Below are positions 1 to 10,993 of a stretch of 64,000 nucleotides of DNA, one piece after another (within the stretch, counting starts at the first letter, position 1; each line of letters opens with the position of its first letter). Where the stretch lies: positions 32,256,714 through 32,320,713 of the forward strand of contig CM056743.1 of NCBI GenBank assembly GCA_029851415.1, given 5' to 3'. Position numbers and translations under genes: made by a program. Origin of the DNA: Eretmocerus hayati. Lineage: Eukaryota > Arthropoda > Insecta > Hymenoptera > Aphelinidae. The notes beneath the pieces were generated by a model. That model was not told the origin of the DNA. It searched no databases and worked only from the letters and a program-made list of their open reading frames with translations.

Positions 1-1480
1 CGCGTCATCAGAGACTTGCGTGTTGCATACTCGCAGTATGACCCATTCCTCGACACACGGTCACGGTTCATATTTGTAATACGATGACTTAATTTGGTGT
101 TGGAGTTTCATTCATCAACGAATCGGTGTGTTCTATTTTATAGTACTTTTAATCTCGAAAACTGAATGTTTTGTAAGACATCGAAAGACCTCTCTCATTA
201 CAGTTGTTCAGTATGTAACAAAAAATGAATCCGTTCGCTTCAGTTGACGATTGAAATTCCATGTATCAGCTGCTCAACTAATTGATAAGAATTGCAATCG
301 CATGAAATATTGAGTCTCGCTGCCAAAGTAGGTTCTGTAAGGCCTCAAAATCCAGTCATTAGCTGTAGCTGTAGTAAATATTGCAGTTTATAAGTCGACA
401 GCTGATTGAAATTTCAAATCAAAGGTCCAGCACCGCCTAGCAACGAACGGAATCTGAGAGAGTGTGTGAAAGTGGTTCTTTGACTTTTTTGTGTTCACAC
501 TAATGAAGCTAGTTCTATCTCATTATTTAGTGCCAATTTGAGTATTTCTACGAAAAAGGGATGAATATTGTTGCGTCGTTTGTACTAAAAGTCGAAGCTG
601 TGATGCAAAATTGTGCAAATATGTAGTTGTAGTCAAAAGGCTCATCCGATTTACGCCGGCCACGCCGGCGTACTCGAATACACCTAAAGTTTCGGTGTCT
701 GCCGGTCAGTTGCCGTATATGTAATTCACGCTTCAGAATTAATTTTTATTAACGCACCCAGGCAATGTACTATTACGCACACACGGCCTCATTGCATAGA
801 AAAATCTCATCGGGCAGTCTTACATTTTTATTTAAGTCATAATTCACTATGTAAAACTTGTCAGCTTTTGTACTGTACTAATTACCTCTTTCAATACTTA
901 TTTAACTAGCGATATTGCCTTGCTCGCTAACGCTCGCTCGGCATCACTTTATTTGGGAAACTCGATAGTTTTGCGATTTCTAAAGGTATTTTAAAATTTT
1001 TAGAAAGTTGTAAAGGTAGGTTTTTTAATAGGATTCTTCACTACTAAGACTATTGATTAATAAAAAACTTCTGAAGCTTTTAAAAATTAACTTTCCCATA
1101 CAGGTTCACGCACGCAAGCACAAAAAAACTCTCCAATGTTCGATATGACTGTTGTTTCTACATTTTCCAGAAGACTACTTTTGGAAAATGTAGAAACATA
1201 CTTTTGAATTGATACTTACTTTTGAATTCATCGAAGAAGTTTCTATATATTATAAGAAACCTTTCAACTATACGTGACTGATGAGGATCTGTAATAAAGA
1301 AACTTGAAAGAAAAATTTTTTCCGCTCTAGACTCAATTTCTAGACCCACACAGCTGATAAGGACTTCCATCTCAATACGAATACTTGTCTACATATGTGA
1401 CATTCTCAATGGTCCGCTCTGAATTGTCGTAAAATTATCTCAAAAAAAGACCATGAAATGAAATTCTAACGGAATGAGGA
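1..1480. other. AT-rich intergenic sequence, no gene recognised
   Basis: I see no coding region, RNA gene or long repeat here. The stretch is AT-rich with stop codons in all frames. A small GC-rich spot near 650-680 has a short ACGCCGGC-type inverted repeat. The open frame on the minus strand at 1158-1370 has no recognisable motif and I do not support it. Confidence 0.5.
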
Positions 1481-1484
1481 TAAA

Positions 1485-1640
1485 AGATAATAAAGAAAAT
1501 GATGAGATAACTCAAAGATAACGGAAAGATAACTAAAAGATGAAAAAATAACCGACAGATGACGTTGAGATAAAAAGATAATCAAAAGATAACTCCTAGA
1601 TAATCTTAGATGATAATATAGACGAAGATACAATAGATAT
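1485..1640 (+). promoter_or_regulatory. Array of AGATAA (GATA-factor type) motifs upstream of a TATA box
   Basis: About 150 bases contain roughly ten copies of AGATAA or AGATAAC/T, plus degenerate AGATGA copies. AGATAA matches the WGATAR consensus bound by GATA zinc-finger factors, which in insects drive gut, fat-body and blood-cell genes. The array ends about 50 bases before a TATA box at 1693 and the transcription unit that follows. The motif density is directly visible; factor binding is inference. It could also be a simple-sequence repeat with no regulatory role. Confidence 0.45.
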
Positions 1641-1692
1641 TTAGATACACGCGACATCGATCTTGAACGTCGTTAGAGGGAGCTGATAAAAG

Positions 1693-1703
1693 TATATATA
1701 AAA
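1693..1703 (+). promoter_or_regulatory. TATA box of the 1.7-3.0 kb transcription unit
   Basis: The sequence TATATATAAAA is followed about 30 bases later by CCAGTC near 1723, which resembles an arthropod initiator. It sits directly upstream of the first of four well-spliced putative exons. Confidence 0.45.
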
Positions 1704-1722
1704 CTGAAGCGGCGAGTAGGGC

Positions 1723-2115
1723 CAGTCTGTCTTAACCCATCGTGGGGTGAAGTCAATGCCGCTCCTGATGATCGAGGAGTCACTTCGGAAGCCAACCTCC
1801 AGGAGATACGGGATCAATCGAAGTCTATCACCGGGGACTTCACAGGTGAGTAATTTCATCTAAACAATTGAATACACAAACATCTAAACATATAACTTCA
1901 ATAATTATATAATGTTTCATTCAAGTTGTAGCATCCAACAGTATGGAGCAATCTCAACTCCAGTCTCAACTCATCATCATTCGGAAATTCCCGGAGCATC
2001 ATAGGAGGCTGCAACGGTGAGTCTTTATTGATCACTCAATCAATAATTAATTGATCAATTAATATTAATCAATATGCATAAAATGTTCGATACACTCACT
2101 CATATGAATCCACAG

Positions 2116-2162
<47 letters not shown>

Positions 2163-2583
2163 CGCACTCACTCACATACATTCACGCTCATTCACTCACA
2201 TATAAATATATCTACCACACAATTCACTAACACATAAACAAATTCAGTTGGTCTATGAGCAATAATATAACTTCCATTTTATTTATTTTCAGCCAATAGA
2301 TCAGTCCAACATCCGATTGCAGCTGATCATTCAGATGTTGAAGAAAAATGACTTTGCCACTGGAACAGTCAAGGGTCATATTCAAAGGCTGCACTGGTAA
2401 GTAATAGAATGATCTTTTGAATGATCAATGATTATTAATATAATCTATAATTTATCAATTAATAGACCTATAATAAATCTTTCAACACACACACACTCAC
2501 TCACCCACCTACCCATACACGCACATACACAATTAATTTCAACATTCAATACCTATACACAAATCCTCCCTCATAATTCTATT

Positions 2584-2632
<49 letters not shown>

Positions 2633-2980
2633 CTACTCGCACACACACACACACACACACACCCATATATACACATATACACACGAACGTCTTCAATTGT
2701 TTTATAGTAGAAAAATAATACGCTTTAATGATTTTTCATTCTACAGCACCACCGAGGCCGAGAGAAAGTGTATCCCGCTAACCCATTGGACAATCTCAGT
2801 CAACAGGAGATTCTCAACAGGAAATACGTAGTCCAGGTGATTCCAAATCATTGAAGATTATTTAATGTTCTGAATGATAATGTAAGATTCTTATACTATT
2901 TGTGACAAGTTATAAAAACTTCATGAAAATTGTAAAGAAATGTATGTATATTGAATGATCCAATAAAATTCGACAGAGAC
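1723..2980 (+). CDS. Putative four-exon gene encoding a short peptide, or a spliced non-coding RNA
   Basis: Four putative exons are joined by three GT-AG introns with good donors: exon 1 to 1845, exon 2 1932-2016, exon 3 2293-2396, and exon 4 from 2747 to a poly(A) signal AATAAA at 2962-2967. An ATG at 1756 stays open across introns 1 and 2 in phase and stops at 2349-2351. It gives 77 residues rich in Ser and Asn, with no signal peptide or domain that I recognise. A second frame starting in exon 3 gives 48 residues ending in exon 4. Introns 2 and 3 each contain a (CA)n tract. A 77-codon open frame over three exons is suggestive, not proof. A long non-coding RNA or a transposon-borne transcript is equally possible. 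Confidence 0.35.
2114..2160. repeat. (CA)n microsatellite
   Basis: About 20 uninterrupted CA dinucleotides, lying in intron 2 of the putative 1.7-3.0 kb gene. Confidence 0.95.
2585..2664. repeat. (CA)n microsatellite, compound
   Basis: Two long CA runs separated by a short interruption, lying in intron 3 of the putative 1.7-3.0 kb gene. The open frame across it on the plus strand is repeat-encoded Thr-His and is not a gene. Confidence 0.95.
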
Positions 2981-2989
2981 GGGACTTTT

Positions 2990-3790
2990 GCCCGTCTCTC
3001 CTCTCTCGTCTCCATTCATTTCATAGGTTTAGTTAGAATAAACTTTCGAATAATTTTAAGTCACTTGAAAAGGACTATAAAATGATTTTTGCTAAGGTTT
3101 GACAAAATTCAATTCATTTATATTCAAATTTCGACCATTTTAATTGATTGCAAAATTACACTTAATTTAGAATCAAGACCATGACAATAGGACAGAATTT
3201 TCAATAATGATAATCTTGCGTCATAGTAGAACTTTTCCTAATAATCAATCGACTTGACATCCACATACGAAGAATCCAGTACTTGACTATCGCCTGCGGT
3301 AGGGTACCTCACAAAAGTGCTGAGGTAATGTCAAGAACTCGGTGTTTTTATTAGCTGACTGACGGATCCCATCAAAGAATTTCCCCCCAATTGAATCCCT
3401 ACATATCTGAGTCATTCTACACAGAACCCTTGAAGGTCCCCTGTTAGTAAATGACTCATCCATAGATTTGTACATTCTCTTGGAATCGTGAAATTCTGGG
3501 CTACGAACGCACATACCCTGACTGCATTATCCATCATGCAATAATTGAACAAAATAGAGAAAAGATCCTCCTGATAATAACTTTTAGAAGATTTTGCAAT
3601 CAATTAAAATTGTCATCAGAGACCAAAGTTTTCCTTTTTTTTCAATACTCTCACCAAAATAGAATAAGAGATAATGATAAATTTTTTAATAACTATTGTT
3701 GCAGAATGGATTTTACACTAGTCTCTCATACAACACCATTGATGATTCAAAACAAACCAAAAATCACATCAATCATAATTAAAACACTTC
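2990..3790. other. AT-rich spacer, no gene recognised
   Basis: Only short, overlapping, motif-free open frames occur on both strands. A GACGGG...CCCGTC hairpin at about 2979-2997 marks the left edge. It resembles a hairpin at about 4893-4910. Confidence 0.4.
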
Positions 3791-3791
3791 A

Positions 3792-4165
3792 ATTCACACT
3801 GATGAGAACGTTGCGGTGACTCGCCTAGGCCATGGCTCAAGAGTGATTAACTCCGCTGAGAGCAACCGAAGCGAAAAATCCAATATAAACTCATCAACAC
3901 CACACTCATCACATATATAGGCTTTAATGCAATCAACTAATCACACATAGCACTATTGAAACACCCACTTCACACTGATGATAATGTTGCGGTATCTCGC
4001 CTAGGCCATGGCTCAAGAGTTATTAACTCCGCTGAGAGCGACCGAAGCGGAAAATCCAAAACTAATCCATCAACACTTCACACACAACATGATAAGACAC
4101 TCAAATCAATATAACAAAAAATCTAACAATTTCCATAATGCAACAGAAGAAGTTTATTCATTCAA
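3792..4165. repeat. Tandem duplication of about 180 bases
   Basis: Two direct copies start near 3795 and 3970. Both contain TTCACACTGATGA, GCCTAGGCCATGGCTCAAGAG and TTAACTCCGCTGAGAG. The copies differ by scattered substitutions, so the duplication is not recent. I see no coding function. Confidence 0.8.
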
Positions 4166-4346
4166 ATTCATTAATAAAATCTTTCTAAATAATTATCAAA
4201 TCTTCTAAGGAGTACCCAATGCATAGTTGAAAAGATATTCAATAACCAACTTTTTTCATGGTAAATCACTCAAGTGTTTCAGAAAAAATCATGTAAATTA
4301 AACAACGATTGAGTAATACCATCTCTGAAAAATTACATAGTACATA

Positions 4347-4391
4347 AAAAAATCAATCACTCCAATATTAAATTGGAGTGATTGATTTTTG
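4347..4391. repeat. Near-perfect hairpin
   Basis: An inverted repeat with arms of about 18 bases (AAATCAATCACTCCAAT and its complement) around a loop of a few bases. It lacks a following T-run tied to any gene, so its role is unknown. It may be a transposon end. Confidence 0.75.
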
Positions 4392-4499
4392 TATTAAAGA
4401 ATTGTATTAAACACCAAAGAAATGAGAATGTATCAAAAAATCACTCGAAAAAGGAAAAACAACCGAAGAAGCAATGTAGAAATAATCAAAAAACGACTA

Positions 4500-4785
4500 A
4501 ATAACTTAAAAATAATCATAAGATAACCAAAAGATAAAAAGATAATCAAAAGATGAAAAGATAATCAAAAGATAACAATAAGATAAAAAGATAATCAAAA
4601 GATAACTTTAAGATGATCATAGATGATCTTAGATGATCATATATGATCTTAGATGATCTTAGATGATCTCAGATGATCTTAGATGATCTCAGATGATCTT
4701 AGATGATCTTAGATAATCTTAGATGATCTTAGATAATCTTAGATGATCTCAGATGATCTTAGATAATAAGTGCTTAGACACTCGC
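4500..4785. repeat. AGATAA array grading into a 10-bp AGATGATCTT tandem repeat
   Basis: The left half has AAAAGATAATC-type units like the array at 1485-1640. The right half is a decamer array (AGATGATCTT with variants) of more than a dozen units. It is followed by TAGACACTCGCGACA, which resembles TAGATACACGCGACA at about 1643. This suggests a second copy of the same upstream block. No TATA box or spliced exons follow it. Confidence 0.75.
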
Positions 4786-4919
4786 GACACATAAGGTCTA
4801 TTGTCGCTCTCACAATACCAACTCATATTTTTCCGTCAAGTTGGCAACCCTGCTTACGATTTTACGTTGGCAGCCCTGCTCGGAGGGATCCGGACGGACG
4901 GGATTTTGCCCGCGGCTTA

Positions 4920-7010
4920 ATTATTGTAATTATAGTAATGTGAGACATCCTTTGTACTCCAAATTGCATGAATAAATTTATGAGTTCTGTACCAATTCCA
5001 ATATTTTCATCCTTAGATAAATATCCACGAGTGGAAAAAAATTCACACCCAAGGAGTTCTTCTTCAAAGAAAAACACATGCTGTGGAATCCTCGTTCAGT
5101 AATGGAAGAAGTTTCATCATTTCTTCATCTACAAACACTCGTAAAAACATTTATACTTGCAAGTCTTTCATGATACTAGAAATTGGAGAAAAAATCAAGG
5201 CTTAAAGTTGAGAAATTCCGCGAATGAAGCATTTTCGAGAGTGGACATTTTTCCCGCTGCCAAGTCTCATTCTAGTTAAAAGTTTGCAAGTAAGGTATAG
5301 ACTCATTGGCGTTGAATGTGACCAATAATTTCACTCACTATGCAAGTATTTGGCATGGGGTAGACTGTGTAGCCAACGTGTGAGCTTGCAAGGTTCGGTG
5401 CGCATTCTCCCAGAAATGTATACATAAGCTCGGAGATACAGATGAAACACACAATTTTCTGTCGACTATTTGCAATGAAGCATTCCGATAACAGTACGAG
5501 GGGGGCGAGGGTGACGATGCAAGACAGAGAGGTGGTAATTGTAATGGCACCACTTCAAAAGTGAGTTTGAGTGGGACACAGACAATCTTCGCCATGAAAA
5601 TGGCAGAGTGCGCGGTGAGCTTGTAAGTTCAATATTGAGCTCAGACAAACGATTCATCAAAATTGTATCAACTTCTTTCAAATTATCCCACGAGCGCTAA
5701 GATGCGAATGTGGGTGACAAAATTTTACTTAGAGCTTGAAGTAATTTTTTTATTTGCCGCAGAAACTTGTCCGTGGTGACGAAATTTTATTTAATAATGT
5801 GTTAGCTCTTACTCGACTTATTTCGATAAATAAGAGTACCTCTGCGAATATTCTTCCACGTTTCTCCTTTTAAATGTTTCAACAAATGTAATCCTTCTCG
5901 GTCTGCAATGTCAGAATCACCGCCAAACGTTTTGGAGTTTGATAAAACTGTAAAGATCTTAACTGATTGCTTTCACTTTCTTTATTTCAAAGTGACTGTT
6001 TTTCACTAGATCTGGGAGGAAAGATAGGAAACAGTTTCGAAAAACCAAAAATCACATAAACTGAGTGTGGAAAATTATCAGATTGACAGAAATGAAATTA
6101 AGTTTTTGAATGTGAAGCAGTGCTGTATGTACATGTGGCTAAAAAAAATTATCCATCGGCATCCGTGTAATATTCAAGCTCCCCTTGAAAGCTCGTATCT
6201 GTAGTGCAAAAGGTCGCAGAGAAGGGAGCAATCGTTTAAATTATTGAACGACTTAGAACGCGAGTCAGAATTTTCGTCAGTTCATTTCTGAGATAACGGA
6301 GATAATTCAATGAGAAAAGTAGATCTCGTTTCGAGTTAAGAAGGTTCTAAGTTGGAGAGAGGCGCGAAATTTTTTTTCGCACTTACGCGCGTAAACGTGT
6401 ACGGAAAGATTACTTTTCAGTACAGTTTTGCTTGTGAAAATGAATGGGAAAAAGCAGGAGTTATGCGGGAAAGTCCAATAATTCTATTCACTTCTACAAT
6501 ACATGGAACAATAACTTATGAAGCCTCAAGTACGCAGCCGCAGCTCGCACTAACATAACAGTGATTTATAAGGAATTGAAATCAACTGCCGCAACAACAT
6601 TGACATATTTCTGAATGCGTTCAACAAATCAATTTATTGCTTAGCCAAATTTCGTATTTGCATTTTTTCCATCGTATGTTTTCACCGGCTGAGAACCGGA
6701 AGATCAATTTAATAATCATGACAGTTGTGAATGCCTTGAGCAACGCGAGATCATCCATTTTTGGATGGCTAGTATTTTACAGCCAAGTTTTGGAAAAAGA
6801 AAAAAAGGTTCAGAAATTTGTGATCCTCAGGAGACCTTTGAGTTGGCTTCACCTCAACTTTTTCTACTCTTTGACTTTCTTTGGACTTGATGTATAGTAG
6901 ATGATGGCAAGTGGTGTTTCGCTAAACTCTGTTCAGGCATTCTTTCCAACTTTTCATTTTTCTTATTACATAACCGTAGTACAGAACTAGCCTATCTATG
7001 TACATAATAT
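4920..7010. other. No recognisable gene
   Basis: AT-rich sequence with several overlapping open frames of 60-90 codons on both strands, none with a recognisable domain, splice context or codon bias. I see nothing I can support. Confidence 0.4.
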
Positions 7011-7013
7011 ATA

Positions 7014-7972
7014 AGGTCAGTGTACCCAACTTGCCCCCATTAAGCCATTTTCTTAATAACTTCGGCCCATCTCCATATTTTCCAATGTACCTTAGCTCAT
7101 TTTAAAGCTTGTCTTAAGACTTTCAAAATAAATTAAGGTACATTCAGTTTGAACCAACTGGAGCCAAACTGTTTGAATTCTCCTAAAAGGTGATTTTTGA
7201 GAGTTTACAAAAGTGTGTACCCAACTTGCCCCCATTAAGCCTTTTTCTTAATAACTTTGGTTTACTTCAACGATTTTCAACGTGCTTTAGCTCATTTTGA
7301 AGTTTGTTTAAAGACCTTCAAAATGCATTAAGCTAAGTCCAATTTGGATCAACTGGAGCCGAACTATCTCAATTCTTCCGAAATAAATGATGTAAATCGG
7401 CGATAAAGTGTTTTTATCGCCGTGCACGCACATTTGGAGCTTTTTGGTGGTTCGAAACACTATTTCTGACCTATTTTGACGTGATAAACACGTTCTGAGT
7501 GGTAAAAAAAGTTGTTCTGCACGCCCTTTCGAGATAAACGTATGGGGGCATGTTAGGTACACTCCGATGTTGGCATCCTTGTTTACAAATCGTCTCTGGG
7601 TTTTGCACATAAAACAGTTCCATATTCAAATTTTGCAATTTTGGAAGATGGATTTTGAAGGTCTTGAAACAAGAAATCGAATGCGCTAAGGTACGTTGAG
7701 ATTGGTTGAACTCAAAGAATTTGGCACCGATTTTACTGAAGGCGATTCCCTTGGTGCTTTCTTAGCTAAGCAATCACGAAAAATAGAAAAATCACATTAG
7801 ATTTTCTGAAGAACGCAGGAATGATTCGGAGCCGACGCAAACTATTTACTTTCTCATATTTCAACATAACAAACGTAAAAAAAAAAATTGCCGGGAGGCC
7901 AAGGAGTGCCCATCCCCAAGATCGGCATATGGGGGCAAGTTGGGTACAGAGGCAAGTTGGGTACACTTACCT
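7014..7972. mobile_element. Non-autonomous foldback DNA element flanked by TA
   Basis: The left end AGGTCAGTGTACCCAACTTGCC matches, inverted, the right end. Both ends are flanked by TA (7012-7013 and 7973-7974), which fits a TA target duplication as in Tc1/mariner-related elements. Inside the left part a block of about 190 bases starting GTGTACCCAACTTGCCCCCATTAAGCC is directly repeated (7020 and 7213). No transposase is encoded. A similar terminus occurs at 17.48-18.02 kb. Confidence 0.65.
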
Positions 7973-7974
7973 TA

Positions 7975-9440
7975 TTTTTAGACAAGGCAACGGAAGTACT
8001 TGATATTTCAGGACTGTACATGACTGAAATCCATAAAAAACGGAGGGGAAGTTTTCCACAATGGAGAATGGGAAAATCATGTGTCATAATCTACGTATTG
8101 ATTTCCATTCAAGTTTCTGTTCTGTATTTCCACGGCCATACTCTTGGATACGAATTTGAGGCACTTTGAGATCTCTACGTAAACGGAAGAAGCATACCAA
8201 TATCATTTCGCAGCTTGCACAATCATTTTTCCTGCATGTGTACAAAGGATGAGCGGTGATCCACCCCATACCAAATTTAAATGCTCTATGATAAGCTACT
8301 TTGCTCATTTTTCCACATGCCATTTGAAACTCTGGAAAACAGAGTAAGTGAATCTGATATGTGTTATGCGTTTTCCGCAACGTCTAGTTCAATGGATTGT
8401 CTCACAGCCGCGGATAGGTTAGTCTAACATTTAATGTAACATGTCTGATGTTTCGGATTTCTTGATAAGGAACCTTTTCTCTACCCAGTTGTCTTATGAC
8501 AATATCCTTTAACACATAAACCTTTGAGTTGAGCGGCTCCACAAATAACATGTCAAGAATTCAGAGTCGGATTCACAATTTACAACTGTCAACTTAGCAA
8601 GAACGTTCAATGATAAGTCAAGAAATAGAGAGCAGGTTAGGATAACCGAATTTGTACAAATGATATGAAATTTCCCCATAATTGACTCAAAAGCCACAAA
8701 ATTTCAAAATTCTTGTGGTCATCGATAAGCAATACACGCTACAGCTATCGACGAGAACAATTAATAGACAAAGTATTCCATTTTTCCTGGATAGATGTTG
8801 AAGTCACATGTGCACAAAATCATCGAGCCGAGCATCGAGCGCGTATTGCAGTAAAAGTATGAAGACCACAAGATCATATTAAATGTTCCCAAGCTTCTCA
8901 TGAATGAGAATTCTCATGGATGAAATTGAGTCGATTGCGATAATTCGATTTCACTTTAATGCTACTGCTATCTTAATTCTTTTTTGCTTTCTCTAAAGAG
9001 AAAGCTTTGTTTTCGACACAGCAAATTTTTGATCAATTTTTCCATTCAACTCAATATTTTCTTCAACATAATTCATCTTATCACAAAAGTGCTTCAACCA
9101 TCTTATTCCTCTCGCCAAAATCTAACAATTGTAAGTAACACTTTTCTCCTTATAATCCTCAAAAACCCCCCAGTGACTCATCTCTCCGGCCCTTTGTCTG
9201 TGTCTGTGTGTGTGTGTGTGTATGTGTGTTGTTTCTTTTGCGCCACGCTTTCTCTTCTACACTCCACTTTATCGATTTTTGCTTTTCTACAAGTTGTAGA
9301 AGATCACTCAGAGATGAGACCAGTGATTTGTCCGGTCTCCTCTCCAAATCGAATCTGATTTAAACGTTTTTTGAGGTAAAATCGCTGAAATTGTGTACTT
9401 TCATACTAAAATATCTCTTTCTAACTTCACCTTACCCCAA
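7975..9440. other. No recognisable gene; short (TG)n tract at about 9198-9230
   Basis: AT-rich sequence with small unsupported open frames. The only clear feature is a TG-rich microsatellite. The open frames on both strands through it are products of the repeat. Confidence 0.4.
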
Positions 9441-10500
9441 TTTTGATTACCTAGGCTATGGTTTTTTTGGCTCAATCTATCTTTTGGTTGATACCGAAAT
9501 TCCATTCAAACTCCATCAACGTAAATTTTTATAAAAAAACCAAAATTTCCAACAGAAACAGCAATTTGAGCATGTTTAGACCTATTCTATCGAAATTCTG
9601 TTTCAACCAAATTACACGTTTTGTTAAAAAAACCTCACTTTAGGTAGCCGAAATCCCGATAACTATTTTCCTCACAAAAATAACTCAAAATATACAAAAA
9701 TATTTTTTTCAATATTCATACTTTCCTCATTTCTCTCCTCTAAACTACTTCATTCAAATTTTACTCAACTAAGTTGATACTTTTTCATCGTTCTAAATCG
9801 ATTGGTTGATACTGAATTTTCTCAAAATCCGTTTTAATACATTCAAAATCCGATTTATTTCCGAATAATCCAAATTTTTCCAAAATCCTCCATTTTTATA
9901 ATCCTTACACTAACTATATTAAAATTTGCCCTCAACCATACTACATATATTCCATGAAAAACCCTAGTTTAGGTCATCTGAATTCCCCTAAAAGGCAATC
10001 TCCTTATAATAACTCAAAATATTAGAAGGAAATCGCATCTAAAATTCATTTTCCGCTATTACCCACCCCCTAAACTAATATATTATATATACCCCCTAAA
10101 CTAATATATTATTTACTCAACTATGTTTATACTTTTTCATCGTTCTAAATCGATTAGTTGATACCGAATCTTCCAAAATCCTTTTAAATACATTCAAAAT
10201 CCAATTTATTCCCGAAAAATCCAAATTTTTTTCAAAAAACTCCATTTTTATGATCTTTTCACCAACTATATCAAAATTTTCCCTCAACCAGACTACATAT
10301 CTTCCATGAAAAACCCCAGTTTAGGTCATCTCAATTCCCCTGAAAGTGAATCTCGTGATAATAACCCAAAATATTAGAAGAAAATTGCAGCTAAAATTCA
10401 TTTCATCCTCATATCTCCCTCTACAACTAATCTATCCACTTTTTAATGGGCTAGAGAGATACTTTTCCCTCATTCTACATCGATTGGTTGGATCCAATCA
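9440..10500. repeat. Degenerate tandem array, three to four units of about 350 bases
   Basis: Anchor motifs recur: TTTTTCATCGTTCTAAATCG at 9781 and about 10133, and CGATTGGTTG near 9799, 10151 (CGATTAGTTG) and 10481, with a diverged earlier unit near 9480. Spacings are about 318, 352 and 330. Each unit also carries CCATGAAAAACCC(T/C)AGTTTAGGTCATCT and CAAAATATTAGAAG motifs. The units are T-rich, pyrimidine-biased and non-coding. It is probably a local satellite. Confidence 0.7.
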
Positions 10501-10629
10501 TTGGATTGTGAGTGTAATATGAAATGCAATTAAATTAGGTTAAAAAATAAAACTATTTTGTAGGAATCCCAATCATCATTTTGGAATTTGAGCAGTTTTG
10601 CAAATTTCTCATTAGTTTCAGTGAACCTC

Positions 10630-10878
10630 TTAAACTATTTCGCTAAGAGAAAGCATTCTGCTAATCTCATTCAGCAGCGTATTAACACATGCCGATGACT
10701 TCAAAAAAGCGCTTTCCATTACAAGTGGATCATTGAAAACAATATTTGAAAGAACCATCTCACTACGTGTGAGATCATCTACAGAACATTTGTAAAATGA
10801 AATACTGGTTCGCTTTGGTTCTGACAGTGACTTGTTATTCAAATGACTCGAGAACAATGAAGAATGATTGTTCTTCAT
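10630..10878 (-). CDS. Possible terminal exon of an unidentified protein
   Basis: An open frame of 82 codons ends just downstream of, and on the same strand as, the HARBI1-like gene. Its composition (VLSNIVFNDPLVMESAFL and a leucine-rich C-terminus) looks protein-like. PIF/Harbinger transposons often carry a second gene encoding a Myb/SANT or MADF DNA-binding protein, and this could be the end of such a gene. I cannot identify a domain or splice sites with confidence. Confidence 0.25.
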   Translation of the reverse strand: MKNNHSSLFSSHLNNKSLSEPKRTSISFYKCSVDDLTRSEMVLSNIVFNDPLVMESAFLKSSACVNTLLNEISRMLSLSEIV

Positions 10879-10993
10879 ATTACAAGTAGAATTTTTGTCA
10901 AAGTAATCATCAACTTATTATGAAGCACCGATTCAATATCGATCGAGCATGAAAGAACAAAGTAGTTATTGAAAAGTATTTGCCATGGGACAT

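Noticed and set aside
2428..2718. 96-codon frame rich in Thr and His
   Set aside because: It is encoded by the (CA)n microsatellite.
4600..4765. Regular short repeats considered as a CRISPR array
   Set aside because: The unit is a 10-base tandem repeat without spacers. The sequence is eukaryotic.
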